Shown one piece after another: positions 9,396 through 18,248 of a stretch of 64,000 nt of DNA. Each line of letters opens with the position of its first letter. Within the stretch, counting starts at the first letter, position 1. The notes beneath the pieces are model-generated. The model saw only the letters and a list, made by a program, of their open reading frames with translations. It was not told where the DNA came from and ran no database searches. The position numbers were made by a program, and so were the translations under genes. Source of the DNA: Gammaproteobacteria bacterium (lineage in GTDB: Bacteria; Pseudomonadota; Gammaproteobacteria; Steroidobacterales; JABDKV01); contig JAOTXU010000001.1 in assembly GCA_029862165.1 (NCBI GenBank), forward strand, positions 124,001 to 188,000, read 5' to 3'.

Positions 9396-10646
9396 ATGGA
9401 AGCACAATATATTTATATTGGTCTGGCGGCGGTATTCGGCATCTTCATGGCTTGGGGAATCGGTGCCAACGATGTCGCCAATGCAATGGCGACGTCGGTC
9501 GGTTCCAAGGCGCTGACTATCAGGCAGGCGATCCTTGTGGCGGCGGTTTTTGAATTTCTGGGTGCAGTTCTCGCTGGCGGCGCGGTTACGACCACGATTC
9601 GCAAGGGCATCGTCGATGCGACCCTGTTGAGTGACACACCGGAATTGTTGATATACGGCATGCTGGCTGCGTTGCTCGCTGCCGGTACGTGGCTGTTTAT
9701 CGCATCCCGCAATGGCTGGCCAGTGTCAACAACACATTCAATCGTTGGTGCGATCGTCGGTTTCGCTGCCGTCGGCATTGGAATCGACGCGGTGCAATGG
9801 AACAAAGTTGTCGAAATCGTAATGAGTTGGGTCGGGTCGCCATTGCTTGCAGGCGTTATTGCATATCTGATCTTTACCAGCGTGCAGAGACTGATTCTGA
9901 GGCATGACGATCCGCTGGCCCAGGCGAAACGCTACGTTCCCGTGTATATGTTTCTCGCGGCTTTCACGATGACACTCGTGACGATTCTCAAGGGATTGAA
10001 GCACGTTGGCCTGAACATCAGCTTGACCGGCAGCTACATACTTGCCATGGCAATAGCGCTTGTTGTTGCACTAATAGGCGCTTTCGTAATTCGGCGGATA
10101 CAGCCTGATAAGAAGCTCGACAGGAAACAGCATTTCTATACAGTCGAACGCGTATTTGCGGTCTTGATGGTCGTCACGGCTTGTTCGATGGCATTCGCGC
10201 ATGGATCAAACGATGTGGCTAATGCTATTGGGCCACTCGCGGCCGTTGTAAGTGTTGCGCACACCGGCGTTATCGGAGCAGAGTCGGCTCTGCCGATCTG
10301 GGTCCTTGTACTGGGTGGGGCTGGCATAGTTATCGGACTGGCAACCTATGGCCGACATGTCATCGCAACAGTCGGTCACAAGATAACTCAGCTCACGCCC
10401 AGCCGCGGGTTTGCTGCAGAGCTGGCGGCCGCGACCACGATCGTTATCGCCTCGGGTACCGGAATTCCGATCTCGACCACACATACACTGGTCGGTGCTG
10501 TATTGGGTGTCGGACTCGCGCGTGGCATAGAGGCGATCGATCTCCGCGTCGTTAGCCGGGTTTTTATATCTTGGGTCGTCACGATTCCGGCTGGCGCGCT
10601 GTTGGCTATTCTCTTCTTCACTATTTTCAAGGCGGTCTTGCCTTAG
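9396..10646 (+). CDS. pit: PiT-family inorganic phosphate transporter
   Basis: A 416-residue polytopic membrane carrier that takes up inorganic phosphate (often as metal phosphate) driven by protons or sodium. The protein shows the internal duplication of the family: [15 protein letters not shown] near residue 23 and [17 protein letters not shown] in the second half, with the paired [11 protein letters not shown] and [11 protein letters not shown] motifs. Ten or more hydrophobic helices flank a hydrophilic middle loop near residue 240. The ATG at 9396 is preferred to the adjacent TTG at 9393. It forms a two-gene unit with the DUF47 regulator. Confidence 0.95.
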   Translation: MEAQYIYIGLAAVFGIFMAWGIGANDVANAMATSVGSKALTIRQAILVAAVFEFLGAVLAGGAVTTTIRKGIVDATLLSDTPELLIYGMLAALLAAGTWLFIASRNGWPVSTTHSIVGAIVGFAAVGIGIDAVQWNKVVEIVMSWVGSPLLAGVIAYLIFTSVQRLILRHDDPLAQAKRYVPVYMFLAAFTMTLVTILKGLKHVGLNISLTGSYILAMAIALVVALIGAFVIRRIQPDKKLDRKQHFYTVERVFAVLMVVTACSMAFAHGSNDVANAIGPLAAVVSVAHTGVIGAESALPIWVLVLGGAGIVIGLATYGRHVIATVGHKITQLTPSRGFAAELAAATTIVIASGTGIPISTTHTLVGAVLGVGLARGIEAIDLRVVSRVFISWVVTIPAGALLAILFFTIFKAVLP

Positions 10647-10647
10647 T

Positions 10648-10871
10648 CAGTGCTCGGCACACCACGCAAGGATCGAAGATCTCATCGATGATTTGCGACG
10701 TAGCTACACGATTTGTATCTTGACACACTCCGTGCAGCAGGGCGTGCGTGTGTCGCAACGCACCGCCTATTTTCGTTTGGGCCGACTGGTCGAGGTGGGT
10801 CCGACTGACCGGATCTTCACCACTCCGCGGCAAAACTGATGGAAAACCACATCATCGGCCGCGTCAGTTGA
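10648..10871 (+). pseudogene. pstB: Remnant of pstB (phosphate ABC transporter ATPase), 3' end only
   Basis: Translation from 10672 gives [20 protein letters not shown] and then [34 protein letters not shown] and a stop at 10837. This matches the C-terminal end of PstB, including the H-loop region (ILTHSVQQ). The last residues of the family (TEDYITGR type) reappear in another frame as ENHIIGRVS, ending at 10871, so a frameshift separates them. Nothing upstream encodes Walker A, the signature motif or Walker B. I read it as a decayed pstB whose remaining part sits just after the PiT gene. The rest of the gap to 11002 shows no gene. Confidence 0.8.
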
Positions 10872-11002
10872 TGCAACTTCCGTCCATCTGCAGCGGTCCA
10901 ATACCTGCGGAACGCCCTGCTGGGGCCGGCATCTGGTGTCCGGAGTAGGGCGCAATCGGATAAAATGAAAGCCGTTGCTGGCTTAGACCTTGGAGTTCAA
11001 AC

Positions 11003-12472
11003 ATGAATCGGGGAAATCGCTACATCCGGACGACGCTGCTCATTGGCATACTCACCGGCCTGACTGGTTGTGGCACCAACCCGGCTACGGGTGGAAAGGA
11101 CATCATGGTCATGTCCGAAGAGAAAGAGGTGGCAATCGGTCGTCAGTATCATCAACTCGTAATGCGCGAATACAGTGTCTATCAGGACAAGGACCTGCAG
11201 AGCTATGTGCAGGCCATCGGTGAGCGCCTAGGGGCGAATAGTCATCGTCCCGAGCTGACCTATCATTTCACACTGCTCGACAGTGAAGAGATAAATGCCT
11301 TTGCACTTCCCGGGGGCTACATTTACATTACTCGCGGAATCATGGCCTATATGAATACCGAGGCCGAGCTGGCGGCGGTTCTAGGCCACGAAATCGGACA
11401 CGTAACCGCGCGTCACGCCGCTCGTAAACACAGCCGTAGCTTGCTTGGCGGCGTCCTGTCTACGGTGGCCGCTGTCGCGACCGGCAGCCAGGCGGTCGGC
11501 TCATTGACCAATCTGGTCGGTGGGGCGTTGATTAGCGGGTATGGCAGAAACCTGGAGCTGGAGGCCGATGGTCTGGGCGCAGAATATTTGTCGCGGGCCG
11601 GCTACAAACCCGAGGCAATGATTGATGTCGTCAGACAACTCAAGGCGCAGGAGTCATTCGAGGTCGAGCGTGCTAAAGAAGAAAATCGTGAGCCACGCGT
11701 CTATCACGGCTTGTTCTCGAGCCATCCCGACAATGACACACGGTTGCGCGAAGTCATAGCGTCGGCAGAAAGCGTTGAGACGGCCGGCACTTACGAGTCG
11801 GATCCGGCAACGTATATGAATCTCATGGACGGCGTGACATTCGGCAAGAGCAAAGTGGAGGGATTTGGCGGTACCGGCGAGGTCTATCACGGCGGGATGG
11901 GCATCGCGTTGACCTTTCCCCGTGGTTGGAAGGTCGATGAGAAATCCATGCGTTTGCAGGCTTCCTCACCGGAAGGTGATGCTGTTCTTGTGGTTACGCG
12001 TCGCAAACTTGATCGGGCCATGACACCGCAGGAAGTCATGCGTAGCAAGCTAAAGCTTACTGATCTTCACGAAGGGCGTTCGATTCAGCCCGACGGCCTT
12101 GCGGGATACACTGCGATCGCGCCGAAAGCGAATTCTCCGTTTGGCGAACGCCCCGTTCGTTATGGCGTCGTAGTCCATAATAACTATTCGTACATCTTCG
12201 CCGGCGCATCTCAGCGCTCCAGCATCAATATTCCTGGTGACTGGCGCTATGTCGGTGCGATTAACAGCATGCGTATCCTGGAGGGGCTGGAGCGGCGTCG
12301 CGTGGCGCGTCAGAACTTGCGCGTCGTGGAAAGCGACGAAAACACGACTTTTGCCACCCTGGCGGAAATGACGCCGCTGGGGCGGTATGCTGAGCAGGAG
12401 CTGCGGCTGATAAACGGCCTGTATCCCGACGGAGAACTCGAACCCGGCCAGCTCATTAAAACGGTGCAATAA
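11003..12472 (+). CDS. M48-family metalloprotease lipoprotein (BepA/YfgC-like N-terminal half)
   Basis: A 489-residue predicted lipoprotein: a signal peptide ends in the lipobox LTGC (about residue 24). The peptidase M48 domain follows, with zinc motif HEIGH at residues 129-133 and the third ligand in LELEADGLGAEYL. Other M48 landmarks are INAFALPGGYIYITRG and SSHPDNDTRLREV. Related periplasmic proteases act in outer-membrane protein quality control. The C-terminal 200 residues are not the TPR domain of BepA and I do not recognise them. It may be cotranscribed with the TPR/TonB-like gene 24 bp downstream. Confidence 0.9.
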   Translation: MNRGNRYIRTTLLIGILTGLTGCGTNPATGGKDIMVMSEEKEVAIGRQYHQLVMREYSVYQDKDLQSYVQAIGERLGANSHRPELTYHFTLLDSEEINAFALPGGYIYITRGIMAYMNTEAELAAVLGHEIGHVTARHAARKHSRSLLGGVLSTVAAVATGSQAVGSLTNLVGGALISGYGRNLELEADGLGAEYLSRAGYKPEAMIDVVRQLKAQESFEVERAKEENREPRVYHGLFSSHPDNDTRLREVIASAESVETAGTYESDPATYMNLMDGVTFGKSKVEGFGGTGEVYHGGMGIALTFPRGWKVDEKSMRLQASSPEGDAVLVVTRRKLDRAMTPQEVMRSKLKLTDLHEGRSIQPDGLAGYTAIAPKANSPFGERPVRYGVVVHNNYSYIFAGASQRSSINIPGDWRYVGAINSMRILEGLERRRVARQNLRVVESDENTTFATLAEMTPLGRYAEQELRLINGLYPDGELEPGQLIKTVQ

Positions 12473-12496
12473 AGACTTTCGGAAGAATCGCAAGAC

Positions 12497-13828
12497 ATGC
12501 GCTCATCATTGCTACTGGTTACGTTACTCATTGCGGGACTCTCTGAGTTCGCGTACGTACAGGAGGTAGACGACAGCGCTGCCGCCGATACCGCACCATC
12601 CAAGGATGATGTGCAGCCGCAAAGCGAAAATACGAGCAATGGCGAGGATCTGGCTACCCTGAAAGCGTCAATAGCCCAACTTAGACAGCGTGGCAAAGTT
12701 GCCGAAGCCTTGCCATTGGCCAAGAGAGTCGCAACGCTGGTGGAAGAACAGCATGGCGCGACTTTAAGACTTGGCCCGCCGCTGATTACCGTGATCGAAT
12801 TGCAACTTGAACTGCCGGACAACCCGGCAGCAGAGCAGACGCTGGGTCGCCTGATCCGGATTATCGAATCACAGGACAGTGTGTTTTCACTCGATTTGGT
12901 TGACCCGCTCACCGTCCTGGCCGAACTGTATTCCTCAGCCAGTCGCAAGGATGAGGCAATCACGGCATTGCGACGTGCCCGCCATATTTCGCATCGCAAC
13001 CTGGGGATACTCAACCTGGAGCAGATAGAGCTGGCGGATCAACTGGCCATGAATTACTACGAGATGGGAAGTATTAAGGAAGCGAATCGGGAGAATCGTT
13101 TTGCTTTTAGGGTCAACATACACGAATACGGTGCCGATTCGGCAGAACTGGTACCGGCTATAAACAAGCTTGCCAGCTGGTACGAGCTGATAGGTGAGTT
13201 TGGAATCGCGCGTCAACACTACAAGAAATCAGTCGATCTGATTGAAAAGGACTATGGCGAGAATGACCTGCGTCTAGTCGCGCAGCTACAAAATATTGCC
13301 GGCACCTATCGCAAGCAGAATATTCTCAAGGGTGAGGGCAAAGATGCGCTCTTTAGAGCGGTTCAAATACAGCAACAGCACCCGGAGGCTGACGTGGTTT
13401 CCCGTGCGCGCGCACTCACGGATATTGGAGACTGGTTCATGCTCACATCGCGGCGACGTGACGCGATAGACTTGTACGCACAGGCCTGGAATCTACTGAC
13501 CGCTGACGGCGCCAGTCCGGAGAAGGGCGACGTTATTTTTGGCCGGCCCAAGCGATTGCGGTTTAACCCACCACTACCTAATCCGCTGGCCCTGGGAGGC
13601 GTTTCAGAAATCCATGTCGACGTGGAGTTTTCGGTTACGCCCGAAGGCTCCGTCACAAACCTCTCAGTCAAAGACGCATCCGCCCACTGGCGCGTTCAAA
13701 ACGAAGTGCGGCTGGCCATGCGTAATGCACGTTACCGGCCACAGTTTGCAGACGGTAGGCCGACGACTGCGGATATGACTTTTCGGTGGACCTTTCGTGT
13801 GCCGGAGAACGCAAGCGCGCCGGAGTAG
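12497..13828 (+). CDS. Exported TPR protein with TonB-like C-terminal domain
   Basis: A 443-residue protein with an N-terminal signal sequence and an acidic low-complexity linker to about residue 50. Helical TPR-like repeats follow (RQRGKVAEALPLAKRVATLV, ALRRARHISHRNLG, GEFGIARQHYKKSVDL). The C-terminal 90 residues look like a TonB C-terminal domain: VDVEFSVTPEGSVTNLSVKD and RLAMRNARYRPQFADGRP, as in periplasmic TonB-family proteins. No N-terminal Pro-rich TonB membrane anchor is present, so classical energy transduction is unlikely. It probably acts in the periplasm. It is convergent with two lipoprotein genes. Confidence 0.75.
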   Translation: MRSSLLLVTLLIAGLSEFAYVQEVDDSAAADTAPSKDDVQPQSENTSNGEDLATLKASIAQLRQRGKVAEALPLAKRVATLVEEQHGATLRLGPPLITVIELQLELPDNPAAEQTLGRLIRIIESQDSVFSLDLVDPLTVLAELYSSASRKDEAITALRRARHISHRNLGILNLEQIELADQLAMNYYEMGSIKEANRENRFAFRVNIHEYGADSAELVPAINKLASWYELIGEFGIARQHYKKSVDLIEKDYGENDLRLVAQLQNIAGTYRKQNILKGEGKDALFRAVQIQQQHPEADVVSRARALTDIGDWFMLTSRRRDAIDLYAQAWNLLTADGASPEKGDVIFGRPKRLRFNPPLPNPLALGGVSEIHVDVEFSVTPEGSVTNLSVKDASAHWRVQNEVRLAMRNARYRPQFADGRPTTADMTFRWTFRVPENASAPE

Positions 13829-13848
13829 TTACATTTTCTAAGCCGAAT

Positions 13849-14514
13849 TCAATCGAGCGGATCTGCCACCAGAAATTCGCGCAGTTGTTTTGCCAGACCG
13901 CCACACGCCGCGTTTTTTGTTCTCGCAATGATTGGTATAGGAACGATTACAGCCGGTAAATAGGAGGTGCCGACAGCGTCCGCACTGATTGTGCCGACAT
14001 GCTCGACGCTTTTTAAGTCCCAGATTGCGGCTTCGTACGAAGAATCGTTTTCCCACCACTGAAATCCAAAGCAACCGGCGCCACCGGCCCCTACGGTGCA
14101 AGAAAGATTGCCGCCACCGTCAACGGTTTGCGTCGTCCCGTCGACCCAAACCAGGTAACGGACACCGGTTTCGGTAATCCGTTCAGGTACACCGGGGCGA
14201 GCGAGCAGTACGCGCAACGCATCGGCATGGGTTGGGGCATGCGATGGTTCAAACCAGGGAAATAGCTGGTCCATAAATTCTCTTTCGCCGCGCAGATTGA
14301 TACCGCCTTTCAATTCATCACCCAGGCACTGCAGGAAACCGTCCTCGGTCTGGTAATCAACATTTTGCCGTTGCGTGAGGATAACTACCGCCTCACCCTT
14401 GCTTATGCCAGTGGCGGTGTGCCGTGCTTCCTCGATGCGCGCCGTGACACAGGCGCTCAGCGTTGTTACCACAAAGCACAGCACCGTTACCCGAAGGAAT
14501 CTATTGGTTGTCAT
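13849..14514 (-). CDS. Predicted lipoprotein of unknown function
   Basis: From the ATG at 14514 this gives 221 residues with a signal peptide and the lipobox LSAC, so it is likely a membrane-anchored lipoprotein. The middle contains a Gly-rich stretch with two Cys (NLSCTVGAGGAGCFGF) and the C-terminal part one more. Hydrophobic PAVIVPIPIIART near the end may be a strand rather than a helix. I do not recognise the family. The gene overlaps the end of the upstream lipoprotein gene by 14 bp, so the two are one transcription unit. Upstream in-frame Met codons (to 14538) are less likely. Confidence 0.65.
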   Translation of the reverse strand: MTTNRFLRVTVLCFVVTTLSACVTARIEEARHTATGISKGEAVVILTQRQNVDYQTEDGFLQCLGDELKGGINLRGEREFMDQLFPWFEPSHAPTHADALRVLLARPGVPERITETGVRYLVWVDGTTQTVDGGGNLSCTVGAGGAGCFGFQWWENDSSYEAAIWDLKSVEHVGTISADAVGTSYLPAVIVPIPIIARTKNAACGGLAKQLREFLVADPLD

Positions 14515-15139
14515 TACTTTCAGCATTGATTTGCTCACCGTTGATTAGGGCAAGAATTTCCGGTTGGGTGGGCAAGGAGACTATAGCGCCCGCGGCGGCG
14601 TCTCGCATCGCCAGATCCGTGGCATTTTGCAGCGGGCCTGTTTTGCCTCTGCCGGCATTAAATATTCCGCTCCTGCTCTGGCCATAGGCATTGATCGGCC
14701 AGTCGGCCAGTTCGGTTCCGGCTGTGTCGTAGAGAATCAGGCGATATCGGATTGACACGGCGTAAAAACGGGAACCGAGTTCGTTTGGTGTCAGGAATGC
14801 ATATTCTTCCAAAATCGGTTGAATGATAGCCTGGATATCATCCGGGCCGTTTTCAATATCGTCAACTCTGGTCGTCCTGCTGAACATGGCGCCAAAGAGA
14901 CGGTCAAATAATCGCGTGTTGTTTTGGCCAAGCTCTATCGTCCAACTGCTGCCGTCAGACACTGTCTCGTTGTACGTAAAATTGCGCAGGTCGTCGTCGT
15001 AGTACACGCCGATAGAGATTGGTAGATTCTCGATGAGCGGTGTCGGAAATTCCATATTCATCGCTGGTACAGTTGTACCGCAACCGCTCGACACGACTGC
15101 GCAAAACGCCACCAGTTTCACAGCAAGGATTCTGATCAT
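14501..15139 (-). CDS. Predicted lipoprotein of unknown function
   Basis: The open frame extends to 15340, but a good signal peptide starts only at the ATG at 15139 (MIRILAVKLVAFCAVVSSGC), giving 212 residues with a lipobox SSGC. The mature part has PLIENLPISIGVYYDDDLRN and IQAIIQPILEEYAF and looks like an alpha/beta periplasmic domain. I do not recognise the family, although such sequences occur among envelope proteins that present a beta-rich domain. It is the first gene of a two-lipoprotein unit divergent from the region-4 cluster, with 278 bp between the two starts. Confidence 0.65.
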   Translation of the reverse strand: MIRILAVKLVAFCAVVSSGCGTTVPAMNMEFPTPLIENLPISIGVYYDDDLRNFTYNETVSDGSSWTIELGQNNTRLFDRLFGAMFSRTTRVDDIENGPDDIQAIIQPILEEYAFLTPNELGSRFYAVSIRYRLILYDTAGTELADWPINAYGQSRSGIFNAGRGKTGPLQNATDLAMRDAAAGAIVSLPTQPEILALINGEQINAESNDNQ

Positions 15140-15417
15140 CGGATAATTATGACGGTTTTTTGCGTCTCCCTGACGAGCCCGGCTTTTGCCACGCCATGTC
15201 ATGTGGAACACACAGCGCGGCAAGAGTTCCGGAATCTTCCAATAATCAGGTACATGCGAGGCGTAAACCACGCTTTTTGGGTTCTGCTCAGGGCCCTCCG
15301 GGGGTCCGGATTGTTGTAAGCTAGTGCCTCCTAGCCGCAATCATGCTGAACCCTGATTGAATCCGGTCGTCTAACTTTTTGCCCGTGCAATCACCCAAAA
15401 CCGACGTGGTGACCCCA

Positions 15418-17034
15418 ATGTACAAATCTGCCCGCCTGAATGTCGTAATCCTGGCCGTGGCCTTGCCGTTAGTACTCAGTGCTTGTACGACCGGGGGTTC
15501 AATTGGCCGACCCGGTGGGGAAGGCGGGGAACAAGGTAGTACGCCGTCAACGTCAGGGGGTTCGTCCAGTCCTTCCTCAAATCCCGCCGGCACACCTAAT
15601 ACTTCAGACAGTGGCTCGAACCAACCCAGTCAAACCGGTTCGCAAAGCGGTGTTCCGGGCTCCAGCGACGGTTCGCGTAGCGGCCAACGGGATGGCACAC
15701 AAACAGACGGCGCGGAAGGAACGTCCGATGTTCGGGTTGCCACTGCTGACCAATCCCGTACAGGCAGCAGTTCGTCCGGTGCTTCGGAAAGTGACGTCGG
15801 TGGTGCGGAAGGTACGATCAGCGACGAACCTGAAGTTGGCGTCGCCGAAGCACTGGAAGGCGCCAATGCCGCAGTAGATGCTGCGGCCGAGGCTGTGAGC
15901 GAAGCTGAGGCAACAATCGCCCGGGCCCGTGAAATCGAATCGGACTCAGCGGGTAGCGGTGACGAGGATTCTTTTGATCCATGGATGAAACCGAGTGCTA
16001 GCGAAGAAAGCCCGACCGAGGAGTCTGGTGACGGTGGTAGTCAGGCCGCACAAAGCAGTGAGCCCGCATCGACCGGTGGCGATAACGACGAAGACGAAGA
16101 AAATTTCGATCCGTTTGCGAACTATGGCGATGAGACCAGCGCGTCCGGAAAGTCCGGTGGCAAGGCCTCCAGCGCTTCGCTGCAAATTGCAGATGATTCG
16201 GTCGCTGTTGCACGTGCAGCGCTCAATCGCGCACGCCGGGCGCTGATTACTGCTGCAGGTGCCAGTACTGGGGATACCGACGCCGATGCCGAAGCCGTGC
16301 AGCTTGCGGCTGCCCGTGCAGCGATGGAAGCTGCGGCAGAGGCCGTAATTGCCTCGGCTATTGCAGTCATGGCAGCGTCTGATGTATTTGACCCACAGGA
16401 CGTCGATCCAAATGATGCTGCAGCGGCTGAGGAAGCGCTGGCCGAGGGCATTGCCACGGTCGTGAGTGTAATGCAACGCGACATGCGCAATGCCGGTGAG
16501 GCACTGGAGGCCACCGGGGAATTGCTGGCGGCCGCGGGAGCGCTGATGGGCATGCTGGGGACAACCGATCAGAAGGACGACGGCGATGGCTCGGAGAGCG
16601 CCGAAGAACGGGTTGCCAACCTGGAGGCAGAACTGGATCGCTCGTTGACTGTTTTCGACGACCGCATGCAGGTTGAGGGCAGCACTGTCGCAACGGGCGT
16701 GAGTAGCGAGGATAGTGAACTTGCGGGCGTTACCGAAGGATCGGGTGTAACGGATCCGAGAGGCAATCCGAACGGCGGCGGCGGCGCGCGGCGTGAGAAT
16801 GTGGAATGGAATAATCCGCGCTATCAGCCACCTGCCAGTACCGCGAAAAACGATTCAGAATTTGAGGATCTGTCGGACGACACTGTTGGTCGGCCGCAGG
16901 ATGACGATATCGTGGCCAGACAGCTGCGGGAAGCGGCGATGGCAGAAAGCGATCCGGAGTTGCGTGAAGCACTTTGGCAGGAATACAGGAACTACAAAGA
17001 AAGCCTGGAAACCGGAGAGGCTGAAGCAAATTAA
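15418..17034 (+). CDS. Large low-complexity Ser/Gly/Ala-rich lipoprotein
   Basis: From the ATG at 15418 this gives 538 residues with a lipobox LSAC. After the lipid anchor comes about 130 residues of Ser, Gly, Thr, Pro and Gln with almost no hydrophobic residues, then Ala/Glu-rich helices (AAAEAVSEAEATIARAREIE, VAVARAALNRARRALITAAG, AARAAMEAAAEAVIAS), each separated by acidic linkers. The short acidic motif DEDSFDPWM recurs as DEENFDPFA. It looks like a long flexible tether plus helical modules, perhaps a spacer between outer membrane and periplasmic partners. No family is recognised. It overlaps the next lipoprotein gene by one base and starts the kinase/vWA cluster. Confidence 0.75.
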   Translation: MYKSARLNVVILAVALPLVLSACTTGGSIGRPGGEGGEQGSTPSTSGGSSSPSSNPAGTPNTSDSGSNQPSQTGSQSGVPGSSDGSRSGQRDGTQTDGAEGTSDVRVATADQSRTGSSSSGASESDVGGAEGTISDEPEVGVAEALEGANAAVDAAAEAVSEAEATIARAREIESDSAGSGDEDSFDPWMKPSASEESPTEESGDGGSQAAQSSEPASTGGDNDEDEENFDPFANYGDETSASGKSGGKASSASLQIADDSVAVARAALNRARRALITAAGASTGDTDADAEAVQLAAARAAMEAAAEAVIASAIAVMAASDVFDPQDVDPNDAAAAEEALAEGIATVVSVMQRDMRNAGEALEATGELLAAAGALMGMLGTTDQKDDGDGSESAEERVANLEAELDRSLTVFDDRMQVEGSTVATGVSSEDSELAGVTEGSGVTDPRGNPNGGGGARRENVEWNNPRYQPPASTAKNDSEFEDLSDDTVGRPQDDDIVARQLREAAMAESDPELREALWQEYRNYKESLETGEAEAN

Positions 17035-18248
17035 TGAACAAAACGTGGCTGATATTAGCACCCGTAATTCTACTTAGTGCTTGCGTTTCGAAGCAGGTGA
17101 TCACAATCAATGCCACGCCCGCGCTGGCGGCTGTGGCTGATGTTGCGGAAGACTTGCTGCTGGATGTTGGGATTACGGTATTCGACCCGAACGTGCCAGA
17201 AGATGTCGTCGAACAAAATGAGATGCAGCTCGTGGCTGGCGTGCGCAACGCGGAGGCGCGCTATATGCCATATGTCTTGCGGGATACTTTGCAAGACACA
17301 GGGCACTGGGGTGCGGTCCGGGTCGTGCCACGGGGATCGGAAACGGTCGATCTGATAGTCACGGCGCGCCTTATGACGTCGGACGGCGAAAGGCTATCGC
17401 TCGTTGCGCGAGCTTATGATTCCACCGGCCGAGTCTGGTTAGACGACGAAAAATATGCCGATGTCGCGGGCAAGCTGAATTATCGCGAAGACCTGACCAC
17501 ATCGCGACAGGATCCTTTTCAAGATCTCTATAACCAAATCGCAAACGATTTGCTCGAATTTCGAGAGGCGATGTCACCGAAAGACCTCAGCCGAGTTCGA
17601 CAGGTCTCACAAATAAAGTTTGCTGCCGATCTTTCGCCTGAAGCTTTTGGCGACTATCTGGTAGAAAATAACGGTCGGACTGCACTGCAGCGGCTGCCCG
17701 CGCTGGACGATCCCATGCTGTTACGCGCTGAGAAGATTCGCGAACGTGACTATGTGTTCATCGATACGCTGGATCAGCATTACGGCTCGTTTCACAATCA
17801 AGTCCGGCCTGCCTATAACGACTGGCGACGTTTCAACTATGAAGAAGTCGTACGGTTGCGTTATTTAGAACGCGAAATTCGGCGACGGACGATCACGGGT
17901 GCGGCCCTCATCGTTGGCGGTCTCGCGGTAAGTGCTAATTCAGATGACCCTTACACTGAGTACGGTGGTTTGGTCGCGACAGTAGGCGGGATCTATTCGA
18001 TTTATAATGGAATCAAGCTACGCCCAAAACTGTTGGTGCACGCTGAGACCATGCGCGAGCTTGGTGATTCTTTCGAGTTGGAAGTGCGTCCGGCGGTGCT
18101 GGAAGTGGAAGGCAAGACGATTACGCTAAGCGGCTCTGTCGATTCGCAATTTGAGCAATGGCGCGAACTGTTGCGGGAGATTTACGTTACCGAGACGGGA
18201 TTGCCGGACGTGAAAGCTGCAGATAAACCGGACTTGCCGGGCGGCTGA
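17034..18248 (+). CDS. Predicted lipoprotein, first partner of the kinase gene
   Basis: A 404-residue lipoprotein with signal peptide and lipobox LSAC at about residue 17. A conserved-looking N-terminal domain (residues 30-190) contains RYMPYVLRDTLQDTGHWGAV and LIVTARLMTSDGERL, and a Gly-rich hydrophobic stretch near residues 285-330 could insert in or lie on a membrane. The C-terminus is charged. I do not recognise it beyond a general likeness to proteins found next to ExbB/vWA clusters. It is coupled at both ends: TAATG with the upstream lipoprotein and ATGA with the downstream kinase, which argues for one complex. Confidence 0.7.
   Translation: MNKTWLILAPVILLSACVSKQVITINATPALAAVADVAEDLLLDVGITVFDPNVPEDVVEQNEMQLVAGVRNAEARYMPYVLRDTLQDTGHWGAVRVVPRGSETVDLIVTARLMTSDGERLSLVARAYDSTGRVWLDDEKYADVAGKLNYREDLTTSRQDPFQDLYNQIANDLLEFREAMSPKDLSRVRQVSQIKFAADLSPEAFGDYLVENNGRTALQRLPALDDPMLLRAEKIRERDYVFIDTLDQHYGSFHNQVRPAYNDWRRFNYEEVVRLRYLEREIRRRTITGAALIVGGLAVSANSDDPYTEYGGLVATVGGIYSIYNGIKLRPKLLVHAETMRELGDSFELEVRPAVLEVEGKTITLSGSVDSQFEQWRELLREIYVTETGLPDVKAADKPDLPGG

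Noticed and set aside
15946-16553. Open frames of 143-176 codons on the - strand
   Set aside because: They are shadows of the Ala/Asp-rich lipoprotein gene, with no start signal and unlikely composition.
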